This document shows positions 1 through 8,559 of a stretch of DNA of 8,813 nt, in pieces. The position numbers were made by a program, and so were the translations under genes. Under the pieces are notes generated by a model. That model saw only the letters and a program-made list of their open reading frames with translations, ran no database searches and was not told the DNA's origin. This DNA comes from Halovivax sp. (GTDB lineage Archaea > Halobacteriota > Halobacteria > Halobacteriales > Natrialbaceae): assembly GCA_007119345.1 (NCBI GenBank), contig SKPV01000266.1, positions 1-8,813 of the forward strand, in the 5' to 3' direction. How positions within the stretch are numbered: position 1 is the stretch's first letter; each line of letters opens with the position of its first letter.

Positions 1-174
1 ATCCGGTTCGTCGCGGAACCGATCGCCGTTTCCGTCCACGAACATGCGGGCGTCGCAGGATTCGCACCGGAACGGGTACGCCGGAGCGGCGTCGCCGGTC
101 ACCACCACTTCGTACTCGCCCGGGTGGCGCCACCGGTGGCCGTAGAGGCGACACTGCCAGTTCGCGTAACTCAT
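1..174 (-). CDS. Small zinc-ligand protein, 3' end outside window
   Basis: An open frame runs leftwards from ATG at 174-172 to the window edge (58 codons), so the C-terminus is not seen. The protein begins MSYANWQCRLYGHRWRH and carries C8, H13, H17 and a C37-E-S-C40 pair. This spacing suits one zinc site (C-x4-H plus C-x2-C), and the CRLYGH...CxxC pattern resembles small zinc-ribbon or DUF1660-like proteins. I do not recognise a specific function. The start is supported by a TATA-like box about 28 bases upstream, which would give a leaderless mRNA. The copy A transposase relic lies directly upstream, so the promoter sits against the insertion scar. It could also be a transcription-associated zinc finger; the sequence does not decide. 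Confidence 0.6.
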   Translation of the reverse strand, partial: MSYANWQCRLYGHRWRHPGEYEVVVTGDAAPAYPFRCESCDARMFVDGNGDRFRDEPD

Positions 175-197
175 ACCGACTCTTACGCCGCCGGTAC

Positions 198-205
198 CCA
201 TAAGT
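198..205 (-). promoter_or_regulatory. TATA-like box for the small zinc-ligand gene
   Basis: Read on the minus strand this is ACTTATGG, centred about 28 bases before the ATG at 174. That is the spacing expected for an archaeal TATA box driving a leaderless transcript. It lies between the gene and the broken end of the IS6 relic. No ribosome binding site is visible between it and the start. Confidence 0.4.
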
Positions 206-239
206 CGCGCCCCGGAAGCGGAGGACGCTCCGGTCGGCT

Positions 240-745
240 CGCCTCTGCGTTCCCGAAACAGTTTTTAAACTGGTAGGTGTTCCCATTCACTTGCTGTATG
301 ATACGTTCGACGCAGTTGCGTCGACCGTGGCGTTCGTGCCGATACTCGTACCCGAGGCGGTGGAGCGCGGCGTTCAGCCGGTCGGCTGCATCGACGAGAA
401 AGAGGGCGTCGTCGACGCCGTGCTTCTCGCCGAGTTCGTCGAGGAAGATTCCGGTTAGTCCGGTACTTCTGGTGGGCAACGGCCGAACGCGAGCGAATTC
501 GTTCGTCGCGGGATCGACGGCGGCGAGCAGCCAGTACCGTTCATCGGTCAGCTGGATCAGCGTCCCGTCGACGGCAACGTGATCCGGCGAGGTACCGTCC
601 TCAGGCTGTCGGTTCGCGTTTGCACCCAGTTGTGGACGGTGAATCGAGCGCGGTCGACACCGAAACCCTTTGTAACTCGAACAGTATACGAAATCGATCG
701 GTCCGCCAGGTGGAGGTGTATCGACAGGCCGGCCCTCGAACGAGC
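240..745 (-). pseudogene. IS6-family transposase relic, copy A (both ends lost, frameshifted)
   Basis: The minus strand encodes most of a haloarchaeal IS6-type DDE transposase (usually about 210 residues). The N-terminal part, including SISYTVRV and FTVHNWVQ, is in one frame. The reading then jumps frame near 605-609, consistent with one missing base, and continues as QPEDGTSPDHVAVDG, DERYWLLAAVDP and then the stretch containing LFLVD and NCVERIIQQ. All three catalytic acidic positions can be read: D of VAVD, D of LFLVD and E of CVER. The glutamate after the first Asp (VAVDET in copy B) is Gly here. Homology stops after QFKNCFGNAEA, so roughly 25 C-terminal residues and the terminal repeat are gone. 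The first 25-30 N-terminal residues are gone too. No terminal inverted repeats or target duplications were found. This is a dead element, directly upstream of rdfA. Confidence 0.85.
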
Positions 746-756
746 GACGAGCCGTG

Positions 757-766
757 ATGCTTTTGA
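757..766 (+). promoter_or_regulatory. Weak TATA-like box for rdfA
   Basis: A short T-rich run (GCTTTTGA) sits about 28 bases before the rdfA ATG at 791, the right place for a leaderless archaeal promoter. The match to a haloarchaeal TATA box is weak, but it is the only AT-rich block between the transposase relic and the gene. If real, it lies at the edge of the insertion scar, so the original upstream region may have been replaced. Confidence 0.25.
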
Positions 767-790
767 CCACACTTCGTCAATGCGCTGCAC

Positions 791-1420
791 ATGGCCGAAG
801 ACGCGTCGGGGCTGGATGAGACCGACAGCAAGGTCGGGCGACTCATCGAGTCCTACGACCTCGGGATGCTGGATCGCGAACTCGTCGAGCGGTGGACGGC
901 CCCGAACGGTGAACGGTCCAGTCTGCGGGAACTGGCCGACGTCTTCAATCGGCGGCTGCTGGCGACCGCGCTCGAGAACGCCGACGTCGATACCGTCGAC
1001 GGAGAAGTCGAGAACACGTACCGACTGTTGTCCGATACCGACGTCTCGACCGGGGTTCGGACGGAAGTCCGCAACCGCCTCGCCCGCCAGGGTGTCGACG
1101 TCGACGAGCTGGAGTCCCAGTTCGTCTCCCACCAGGCGATCCACACCTACCTGACGAAGTATCGGAACGTCGAACTCGAGCAACCGGAGCAACGACCCGA
1201 GGAACGACGCGAGAAAGAGCGCGAGCGGATCCGACGGCTTCAGAGCCGAACCGAGGCGGTCACTCGAGACTCGATCGAGCGGCTCCGCGACGGAGCGCAC
1301 CTGCGGCTCGGCGACGCGAACGTGCTGGTCGACGTTCGGGTGTTCTGTGAAGAGTGCGGTGCCGACTTCGCCGTCGACGAGTTGTTGCGCAGATCCGGCT
1401 GCGAGTGTCCGGACCCGTGA
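791..1420 (+). CDS. rdfA: Rod-determining factor RdfA
   Basis: A 209-residue acidic protein (about 24 kDa) that I recognise as the haloarchaeal RdfA family. In Haloferax volcanii RdfA is needed for rod-shaped cells. The same family includes the 24 kDa protein encoded next to sph1 in Halobacterium salinarum. Visible parts are an N-terminal block with KVGRLIESYDL at residues 14-24 and a helical middle with HQAIHTYLTKYR at 114-125. These are followed by a charged, probably coiled-coil stretch at about 130-165 rich in Glu and Arg. The C-terminal zinc-type motif has C186-x2-C189 and C204-x-C206. The ATG at 791 is the first start in frame that leaves the family N-terminus intact. The SMC-like gene follows after 59 bases in the same direction, the usual pairing. 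Both ends look complete. The mechanism is not known from sequence; recognition is from family memory. Confidence 0.85.
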   Translation: MAEDASGLDETDSKVGRLIESYDLGMLDRELVERWTAPNGERSSLRELADVFNRRLLATALENADVDTVDGEVENTYRLLSDTDVSTGVRTEVRNRLARQGVDVDELESQFVSHQAIHTYLTKYRNVELEQPEQRPEERREKERERIRRLQSRTEAVTRDSIERLRDGAHLRLGDANVLVDVRVFCEECGADFAVDELLRRSGCECPDP

Positions 1421-1443
1421 GCGCCCCGGCGAACGAACCATCA

Positions 1444-1453
1444 CGATATTTAC
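1444..1453 (+). promoter_or_regulatory. TATA box for the SMC-like gene
   Basis: The stretch CGATATTTAC is the only AT-rich block in the rdfA-sph gap. Its centre lies about 30 bases before the ATG at 1480. This fits an archaeal promoter with a leaderless or near-leaderless transcript. It implies that sph can be transcribed separately from rdfA, although read-through from rdfA is also possible. It also argues that upstream in-frame starts, which overlap rdfA, are not used. Confidence 0.55.
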
Positions 1454-1479
1454 CCCATCGTCACAAACAACCGGTCACC

Positions 1480-3423
1480 ATGAATCAGGAGTCGCTCGCT
1501 TGCGAGCGCGTCGAAGTCGACGTGCGGAACGTCGGCGGGATCGACGAATCGCGGGTCGAGTTCAGACCCGGCGTGACGATTCTCGCCGGGCGAAACGCCA
1601 CGAATCGAACGTCGTTCCTCCGGGCATTGATGGCGGGTCTCGGGAGCGATCGCGCCTCGCTGAAGAGCGACGCCGAGGAGGGTCGCGTCGAACTCTCGAT
1701 CGGTGACGAGACGTACACGCGGACGTTCCGTCGACGTAACGGCGTCGTGACCACCGACGGCGATCCGTACCTCGAGGATTCGACGCTCGCAGACCTCTTC
1801 GCCTTCTTGCTCGAGACCAACGAGGCGCGCCGGGCCGTGGCGCGAGGGGACGACCTCCGCGAGCCCATCATGCGCCCGGTCGACACCGACGAGATCAAGG
1901 CGGACATCGAGCGCCTTCGTGCACGAAAGTCATCGATCCGTGACGAACTCGACGAACTCGACGAACTCGAACGAGAGCGGACGCGCCTGGAACGAGAGCG
2001 GACGCGCCTCGACTCCGAACTCGAAGAGTTTCGCGAGGATCGTGAGGCGAAAACCGCCGAAGTCGACGCCTACGATCGCGACATCGCGGAGACGCGCTCG
2101 GAGAAGGCCGACCTCGAAGAGACGCTCGACGAGCTCAACGACGTCCGCTCCGACCTCGAGTCCGTGCGCTTCGAGATCGAGACCCAGCGCGAGAGCATCG
2201 AAAACCTGCGCGAAGAGCGCGACGGGCTCCGCGAAGAGGTGGAGGGAACCGAGGGGTCGCCCGGCGAGGAGCTCGGACGGATCGAGGGTCGCCTCGGTTC
2301 CCTCCGCGAGCGCAAGAGCGAAGTCGAGGCGCTCGTCAACGACCTCCAGCGGATCGTCCGGTTCAACGAGGAGATGCTCGACGGCACCGACAGCGAGATC
2401 GCGGAAGCCCTGCGGGACGACGGCGACGATCCGACCGACGCGTTGCTCGCCGACGACGAGATCGTCTGCTGGACCTGCGGGAGCGAGGTCGAGACCGACC
2501 GCATCGGGGAGACGATCGACCGCCTCCGAAAACTACGCGTCGAGACGACCGATCAGCGTCGAGAACTCCAGTCCGAGATCGACGAGCTCACCGAGCAACA
2601 ACGCGACCTCGAATCCGACCGGCGCAGCCGGGAGGAGAAGCGACGGCGCCTCGAGCGGAGCGAGGCGGAGATCGAAGACCGCGAGGCGACCGTCGAAGAG
2701 CTCCGCGAGCGACGAGAGCGTCTCGCAGATCGCGTCGCCGAACTCGAAGACGAGGTCGAGTCGCTGGACGTCGTCGACGAGTACGAGGAGATGTTGGACG
2801 AACACCGCGAACTCAACCAGCTCCAGTTTCGAATCGACCAGCTGGAGGACGAGCGCGCGTCGGTCGAGACAGAGATCGACGAGATCGACGACCGACTGGC
2901 CGAGCGGTCGCAGCTGAAGGCGCGTCTCGAGGAGCTCGAGGCCGAACTGGCGGAGCGTCGTACCGAGATCGAGCGGATCGAGACGGAGGCCGTCGAGCAC
3001 TTCAACGAGCACATGGGGCGCGTCCTCGACATCCTCGAGTACGACAACCTCGACCGGATCTGGATCGAACGGACGACGGCGGAGGTGCGCGAGGGCCGCC
3101 GGACCGTCGAGCAGTCGTCGTTCGAGCTGCACGTGGTGCGAAGCACCGACGCGGACGTCGCGTACGAGGATTCGATCGACCACCTCAGCGAGAGCGAGCG
3201 CGAGGTGACGGGCCTCGTCTTCGCCCTGGCCGGATATCTCGTCCACGAGGTCCACGAAGTCGTTCCGTTCATGCTCCTGGACTCCCTCGAGGCGATCGAC
3301 GCCGACCGAATCGCGCGTCTCGTCGATTACATCGCCGATTACGCCGACTCGCTGGTCGTGGCGCTCCTCCCGGAGGACGCGGCCGCCCTCGATGACGAGC
3401 TCCCGCGAATATCCGAAATCTGA
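1480..3423 (+). CDS. sph: Archaea-specific SMC-related (Sph-type) coiled-coil ATPase-like protein
   Basis: A 647-residue SMC/Rad50-like protein. The N-terminal head has EVDVRNVGGIDE and a Walker A-like loop at G37-RNATNRTS. A long coiled coil (about 138-322 and 345-500) is interrupted in the middle by a Rad50-like hook with C330-W-T-C333. The C-terminal head (about 504-647) has a signature-like segment HLSESEREVTGLVFAL from H568 and a Walker B-like FMLLDSLEAID with D601. Two features differ from canonical SMC proteins. Asn-Arg replaces the Gly-Lys of Walker A, and Ser602 follows the Walker B Asp where the catalytic Glu would be. From memory both are usual in this haloarchaeal family, which includes Sph1 of Halobacterium salinarum. 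Expected role: cytoplasmic DNA- or chromosome-associated work together with RdfA, possibly linked to cell cycle or shape. The ATG at 1480 fits the TATA box and the family N-terminus; the frame stays open to 1354, inside rdfA. Confidence 0.88.
   Translation: MNQESLACERVEVDVRNVGGIDESRVEFRPGVTILAGRNATNRTSFLRALMAGLGSDRASLKSDAEEGRVELSIGDETYTRTFRRRNGVVTTDGDPYLEDSTLADLFAFLLETNEARRAVARGDDLREPIMRPVDTDEIKADIERLRARKSSIRDELDELDELERERTRLERERTRLDSELEEFREDREAKTAEVDAYDRDIAETRSEKADLEETLDELNDVRSDLESVRFEIETQRESIENLREERDGLREEVEGTEGSPGEELGRIEGRLGSLRERKSEVEALVNDLQRIVRFNEEMLDGTDSEIAEALRDDGDDPTDALLADDEIVCWTCGSEVETDRIGETIDRLRKLRVETTDQRRELQSEIDELTEQQRDLESDRRSREEKRRRLERSEAEIEDREATVEELRERRERLADRVAELEDEVESLDVVDEYEEMLDEHRELNQLQFRIDQLEDERASVETEIDEIDDRLAERSQLKARLEELEAELAERRTEIERIETEAVEHFNEHMGRVLDILEYDNLDRIWIERTTAEVREGRRTVEQSSFELHVVRSTDADVAYEDSIDHLSESEREVTGLVFALAGYLVHEVHEVVPFMLLDSLEAIDADRIARLVDYIADYADSLVVALLPEDAAALDDELPRISEI
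1942..2010 (+). repeat. Tandem codon and heptad duplications inside the SMC-like coiled coil
   Basis: Three exact 9-bp copies of GACGAACTC (1942-1968, residues 155-163, DEL x3) are followed by two 21-bp units (1969-1989 and 1990-2010). The 21-bp units are identical except for the last base and encode ERERTRL twice (residues 164-177). Twenty-one bases equal one coiled-coil heptad, so the duplication lengthens the arm without breaking phase. This looks like recent slippage growth of the arm. Confidence 0.85.
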
Positions 3424-3924
3424 GCCAGGCCGCCGACCGAAGCTACCGGCAACCGATTCAGTCGGCAACTCGGTAGTCGACCGAGTTCCGAGTCCACGTT
3501 CTCGGACGAGACTACCGTCGGTGGTAGATGCACCGGTCTGCTGGGCTTTCCCTCGTTCGAACGCGGACGAGGCGTCTCTCCACTTCTGCCGCCCCGAAAA
3601 TGGGCGCGACTCGACGTTAGTAGGTTCGCTCGCTTCGACAGTGAGTCACGACACTTCCAGAACCGTCCGTAAGTGATATTCGATTTGGGGGAGATTATTC
3701 GGTTAGAGCCCCTCATTTCTGAGTACGAGGCCTCGAGTCGACACAACCAATCGGCGGTCGAAGGTAGGTCTATCACATTCCCATTACGATTGTACGTCCG
3801 TAATAGTCTCGTGCGTAATTTTCCATCCGGTACGAGCAGTTGCATGGAACCCGCGCTCGGGATACTCGTCGGTCAAGTCGAGCGATATCGCACAGTATGC
3901 TCCGTTGTTAGGATCCTACTCTCC
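3424..3924. other. Gene-free stretch between sph and transposase relic B
   Basis: About 500 bases with no convincing gene. The first 60 bases hold overlapping inverted repeats described separately. Composition changes sharply to the right: 3661-3960 is 50% G+C by my count, much lower than the coding regions around it. Short open frames exist on both strands, but they overlap neighbours, lack family resemblance, and start at weak codons without promoter-like signals. No tRNA-like fold, CRISPR or origin-type repeat was seen. The AT-richer part may be debris that arrived with, or was left by, the adjacent insertion element. Confidence 0.6.
3443..3486 (+). terminator. Overlapping stem-loops just after sph, possible 3'-end signal
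   Basis: Twenty bases after the sph stop, CTACCG (3443-3448) can pair with CGGTAG (3471-3476), with an inner stem CCGA (3453-3456) and TCGG (3462-3465). A second perfect pair, ACTCGG (3468-3473) and CCGAGT (3481-3486), shares bases with the first, so the two folds exclude each other. There is no T-rich run after them, so a classical archaeal terminator is not shown. A role in mRNA 3'-end formation or stability is an inference. Confidence 0.35.
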
Positions 3925-4507
3925 TGAATTCAGTGTAACTGGCAGGTATCCTGTTCTACTACCTGAAAAACACGTTCGATGCTACTGCGTCGACCGTGAC
4001 CTTCGTACCGATATTCGTAGCCGCGGCGGTCGGGCGCGGCGTTCAGTCAGTCGGCTGCATCGACGAGAAAGAAGGCGTCGTCGGCGTCGTGTTTCTCGCC
4101 GAGTTCGTCGAGGAAGATTCCGGTTAGCCCGGTATTTCTGGTGGCAAGTGGCCGAACGTGAACGTATTCGTTCGTCACGGGATCGACGGCGGCGAACAGC
4201 CAGTAGCGTTCATCGGTCAGCTGGATCACCGTCTCGTCGACGGCAACGTGATCCGGCGAGGTACCGTCCTCAGGCTGTCGGTTCGCGTTTGCACCCAGTT
4301 GTGAACGGTGGATCGAGGACGGTCGACACCGAACCTCTCTAAAACACGAACAGTATTGGAAAGCGAGAGGCCGGCCATATGGAGGGGGATACTGAGCCGC
4401 ATAAGTTCTCGCGGTGTCTGCGCTCGCGGTGTCTGCTCGCGCTCCACAAACGCTGACTGAACGTCGCTTCCGGGTAGGGTGAGACGGCCGAATTCGGGCA
4501 CGGACAC
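3925..4507 (-). pseudogene. IS6-family transposase relic, copy B (frameshift and stop)
   Basis: The same transposase as copy A, same strand, with the N-terminus kept. The likely start is GTG at 4507-4505. Readable parts are SAFVEREQTPR, ELMRLSIPLHMAGLSLSNTV and STVHNWVQ. Then comes the same one-base frame loss as in copy A (near 4274-4278), followed by QPEDGTSPDHVAVDETVIQL, YWLFAAVDPVTNEY and FFLVDAAD. A TGA stop follows at 4047-4049, where copy A has an Arg codon. Further on, GRRSSIERVFQ still shows the catalytic Glu. A second stop then appears, and homology fades at about 3925. A 15-base duplication adds five residues (QTPRA) near the N-terminus. Over 421-660 of copy A against 4090-4329 here I count 221 of 240 identical bases. 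Not functional. No terminal repeats identified. Confidence 0.85.
4409..4438. repeat. 15-bp tandem duplication in relic B
   Basis: The block TCGCGGTGTCTGCGC (4409-4423) is followed by a copy (4424-4438) that differs only in the last two bases. It is in frame with the minus-strand transposase and repeats the residues QTPRA just before the helix ELMRLSI. Related transposases have this segment once. Confidence 0.85.
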
Positions 4508-4550
4508 CGCGAACTACACCGCCTCGCTCCTTCAAACGCTAATCTGAACG
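4437..4550. repeat. Imperfect 27-bp direct repeat at the N-terminal end of relic B
   Basis: The sequence at 4437-4463 (ending ACAAACGCTGACTGAACG) recurs as a diverged copy at 4524-4550 (ending TCAAACGCTAATCTGAACG). The inner copy encodes part of the transposase N-terminus (VQSAFVERE on the minus strand) and the outer copy lies upstream of the start. It may mark a partial duplication of the transposase 5' end, or a terminal sequence of the insertion element. Confidence 0.5.
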
Positions 4551-4571
4551 CCGCCTGCATACCGGGAATAG

Positions 4572-4579
4572 CTTTATTT
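4572..4579 (+). promoter_or_regulatory. TATA box upstream of the ferric-reductase-like gene
   Basis: CTTTATTT is a good haloarchaeal TATA match and stands out in GC-rich sequence. Transcription would start near 4600, leaving a leader of about 25 bases before the ATG at 4627. That leader contains GGTGA at 4610-4614, complementary to the 3' end of 16S rRNA, although its 12-base spacing to the start is long. Confidence 0.5.
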
Positions 4580-4626
4580 GAGCGATCGGTGTCCATCCGG
4601 TCACGATCGGGTGACACGTTGACAGC

Positions 4627-5277
4627 ATGACGGTAGACACCAACAACGAGCTCACGCATCATCTGGGCGTCGCGGTCGGGAGCGTCGTCGTGGCGGCCCT
4701 GTTGTGGGCCGTCGGATACGACGGACAGCGTGTCGTCGCCGCCGTCCCCTTTTTCATCCTGTTCTTCGTGATGGTCATCGGCCCGCTGGTGCGCATCCGG
4801 CCGTCGATCAGACGTCGGTTTTCGGGGAACTTTCCCGTCAACTGGCGGTCGGAACTCGGCATCTGGTTCGCGATCTGGTCGGTCGTCCACGTGCTGTTCG
4901 TCTTTTGGGCGCGCGACTGGGACGTCGTCGGCTATCTCGTCGATATGAGCCCGTGGGCGTTCGGCGCCTTCGTGGCCGTGCTCGTCGCGATCGTCCTCGC
5001 GTTCACGTCCAACAACCGGGCCTACGACTACCTCGGCCCGAAAGCCTGGAAGTGGCACCAGAGTCACGGCACGTACGTCATCTTCTGGCTCGTCGCCGTC
5101 CACGGCTACGATCGGGCCTACCTCCGTCCGTACGAGGAGGTGGGATTCCCCTCGGACGATCCGATCCACCTCGTGTACCTCGCGATGATCGTCGCGGTGG
5201 TCGTCCTCCACGTGGTCGCGTTCGCGGTCGTCGTCGCCGAGTATCGGAAGACCGGCGAGTATCCACCCGATCTGTGA
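4627..5277 (+). CDS. Ferric-reductase-like heme-binding membrane protein (YedZ/MsrQ type)
   Basis: A 216-residue integral membrane protein with six predicted helices at about 13-30, 35-55, 76-95, 107-127, 147-162 and 181-204. The core matches the ferric-reductase-like transmembrane domain shared by YedZ/MsrQ and NOX-type reductases. Helix 3 carries ELGIWFAIWSVVHVLFVF with H88. Helix 5 begins with WKWHQSH (H144, H147) and ends with VHGYD (H159). The pairing of one His in helix 3 with two in helix 5 suits b-type heme ligands and electron transfer across the membrane. There is no flavin or NAD domain, so it would depend on a partner, such as a quinone donor or a soluble oxidoreductase not seen here. 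The length matches stand-alone YedZ-like proteins. The start is the first ATG after a good TATA box. It stands alone and converges with the ATPase gene. The substrate is not known; a methionine sulfoxide reductase partner is possible, but none lies next to it. Confidence 0.75.
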   Translation: MTVDTNNELTHHLGVAVGSVVVAALLWAVGYDGQRVVAAVPFFILFFVMVIGPLVRIRPSIRRRFSGNFPVNWRSELGIWFAIWSVVHVLFVFWARDWDVVGYLVDMSPWAFGAFVAVLVAIVLAFTSNNRAYDYLGPKAWKWHQSHGTYVIFWLVAVHGYDRAYLRPYEEVGFPSDDPIHLVYLAMIVAVVVLHVVAFAVVVAEYRKTGEYPPDL

Positions 5278-5359
5278 GCGGCCTCGCCCGGAACTCGCGT
5301 TCGAACGGGACGATCGCCGGCTCGGCGACGTCCACGGTCGACGAGCCCCCGAACAGGTC

Positions 5360-5489
5360 GAAACGGGCGCCACCAGACGGACCCTCGAACGGGGTGGAAA
5401 CGGGCGCCATCAGACGGACCCTCGAACGGGGTGGAAACGGGCGCCATCAGACGGACCCTCGAACGGGGTGGAAACGGGCGGCGCCAGAC
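5360..5489. repeat. 37-bp tandem repeat (3 units plus partial) between convergent genes
   Basis: Full units occupy 5360-5396, 5397-5433 and 5434-5470. They are identical except for one C/T change in the first unit. A fourth, diverged partial unit follows at 5471-5489. Each unit contains CAGACGGACCCTCGAACGGG followed by GTGGAAACG, with an inverted repeat ACCC...GGGT that can form a hairpin. The period is not a multiple of three, so it is not a protein repeat, and it falls in the gap between stops at 5277 and 5497. Degenerate pieces of the unit (GTTCGAACGGGA, and AGGTCGAAACGGGCGCC) occur just upstream. The hairpins could serve as a two-way transcription end signal for the convergent genes. The unit resembles the haloarchaeal I-B CRISPR repeat but has no spacers. 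Confidence 0.92.
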
Positions 5490-5496
5490 GACGGGC

Positions 5497-8322
<2,826 letters not shown>

Positions 8323-8559
8323 GTGTGTTTCGTTGGTGCCGGGAGGGGTAGTCTTCGTTCGCGATCCTCACTGGGCGGGAACCGGCGACGCCGGGACGGG
8401 TGGGCCGCCCACGGCATCGCGTCGGTTCGGCGCCGCCGACGGGACCGCGACTGGGCGGGAACCGTCGCCGGCCGGACCCGTCGTCCCCGGCCGGACCGGT
8501 CGTCGCGACGGACCCACCGTCGCCGGCCGGACCCGTCGTCGTCGCTACGGACCCGTCGA
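8323..8559. repeat. GC-rich intergenic region with short direct repeats
   Basis: The gap between the ATPase start and the DUF35 gene stop contains an exact 15-base direct repeat ACTGGGCGGGAACCG at 8370-8384 and 8450-8464. It also has a core CCGGCCGGACC at 8468, 8487 and 8523. The first and third cores sit in a 24-base block repeated at 8462-8485 and 8517-8540. On the minus strand the block reads as Gly-Pro-Ala-Gly-Asp runs, but no gene is supported. The region must contain the ATPase promoter if that gene has its own, yet no AT-rich box is visible. The repeats look like slippage products. Confidence 0.75.

Larger units (their letters stand above)
240..4507. mobile_element. Candidate fossil IS6 pseudo-compound element carrying rdfA-sph
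   Basis: Two transposase relics of one IS6-type lineage lie as direct repeats at an offset of 3669 bases and enclose exactly rdfA, sph and a gene-free stretch. IS6-family elements are known to mobilise DNA between directly repeated copies through replicon fusion and recombination. Here both copies are broken and no terminal repeats or target duplications were found, so present-day mobility by the elements' own transposase is unlikely. The bracket could equally come from two independent insertions or from a segmental duplication of an already damaged copy. The boundaries given are only the outer edges of recognisable transposase sequence. Confidence 0.35.

Noticed and set aside
600..640. Programmed ribosomal frameshifting to make the IS6 transposase
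   Set aside because: No slippery run or downstream structure stands out, IS6 transposases are normally made from one frame, and both copies have other disabling lesions.
557..1444. Minus-strand open frame of 295 codons opposite rdfA
   Set aside because: Only its C-terminal end, inside the IS6 relic, has real homology; the rest is antisense to rdfA and stays open because of GC-rich codon bias.
1354..1479. Upstream extension of the SMC-like protein
   Set aside because: The extra 42 residues overlap rdfA in another frame, are Arg-rich unlike the acidic protein, and precede the TATA box that fits the ATG at 1480.
3339..3845. Minus-strand 168-codon frame across the end of sph
   Set aside because: It overlaps the sph 3' end and the gap, has basic low-complexity content and no family resemblance.
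3673..3927. Possible 84-codon plus-strand gene in the AT-richer gap
   Set aside because: GTG start without promoter or ribosome signals, no recognisable family, and it runs into the fading end of transposase relic B.
5360..5489. A CRISPR array
   Set aside because: Units follow each other with only about 5 bases between the repeat-like parts, there are no unique spacers, and no cas gene is in the window.
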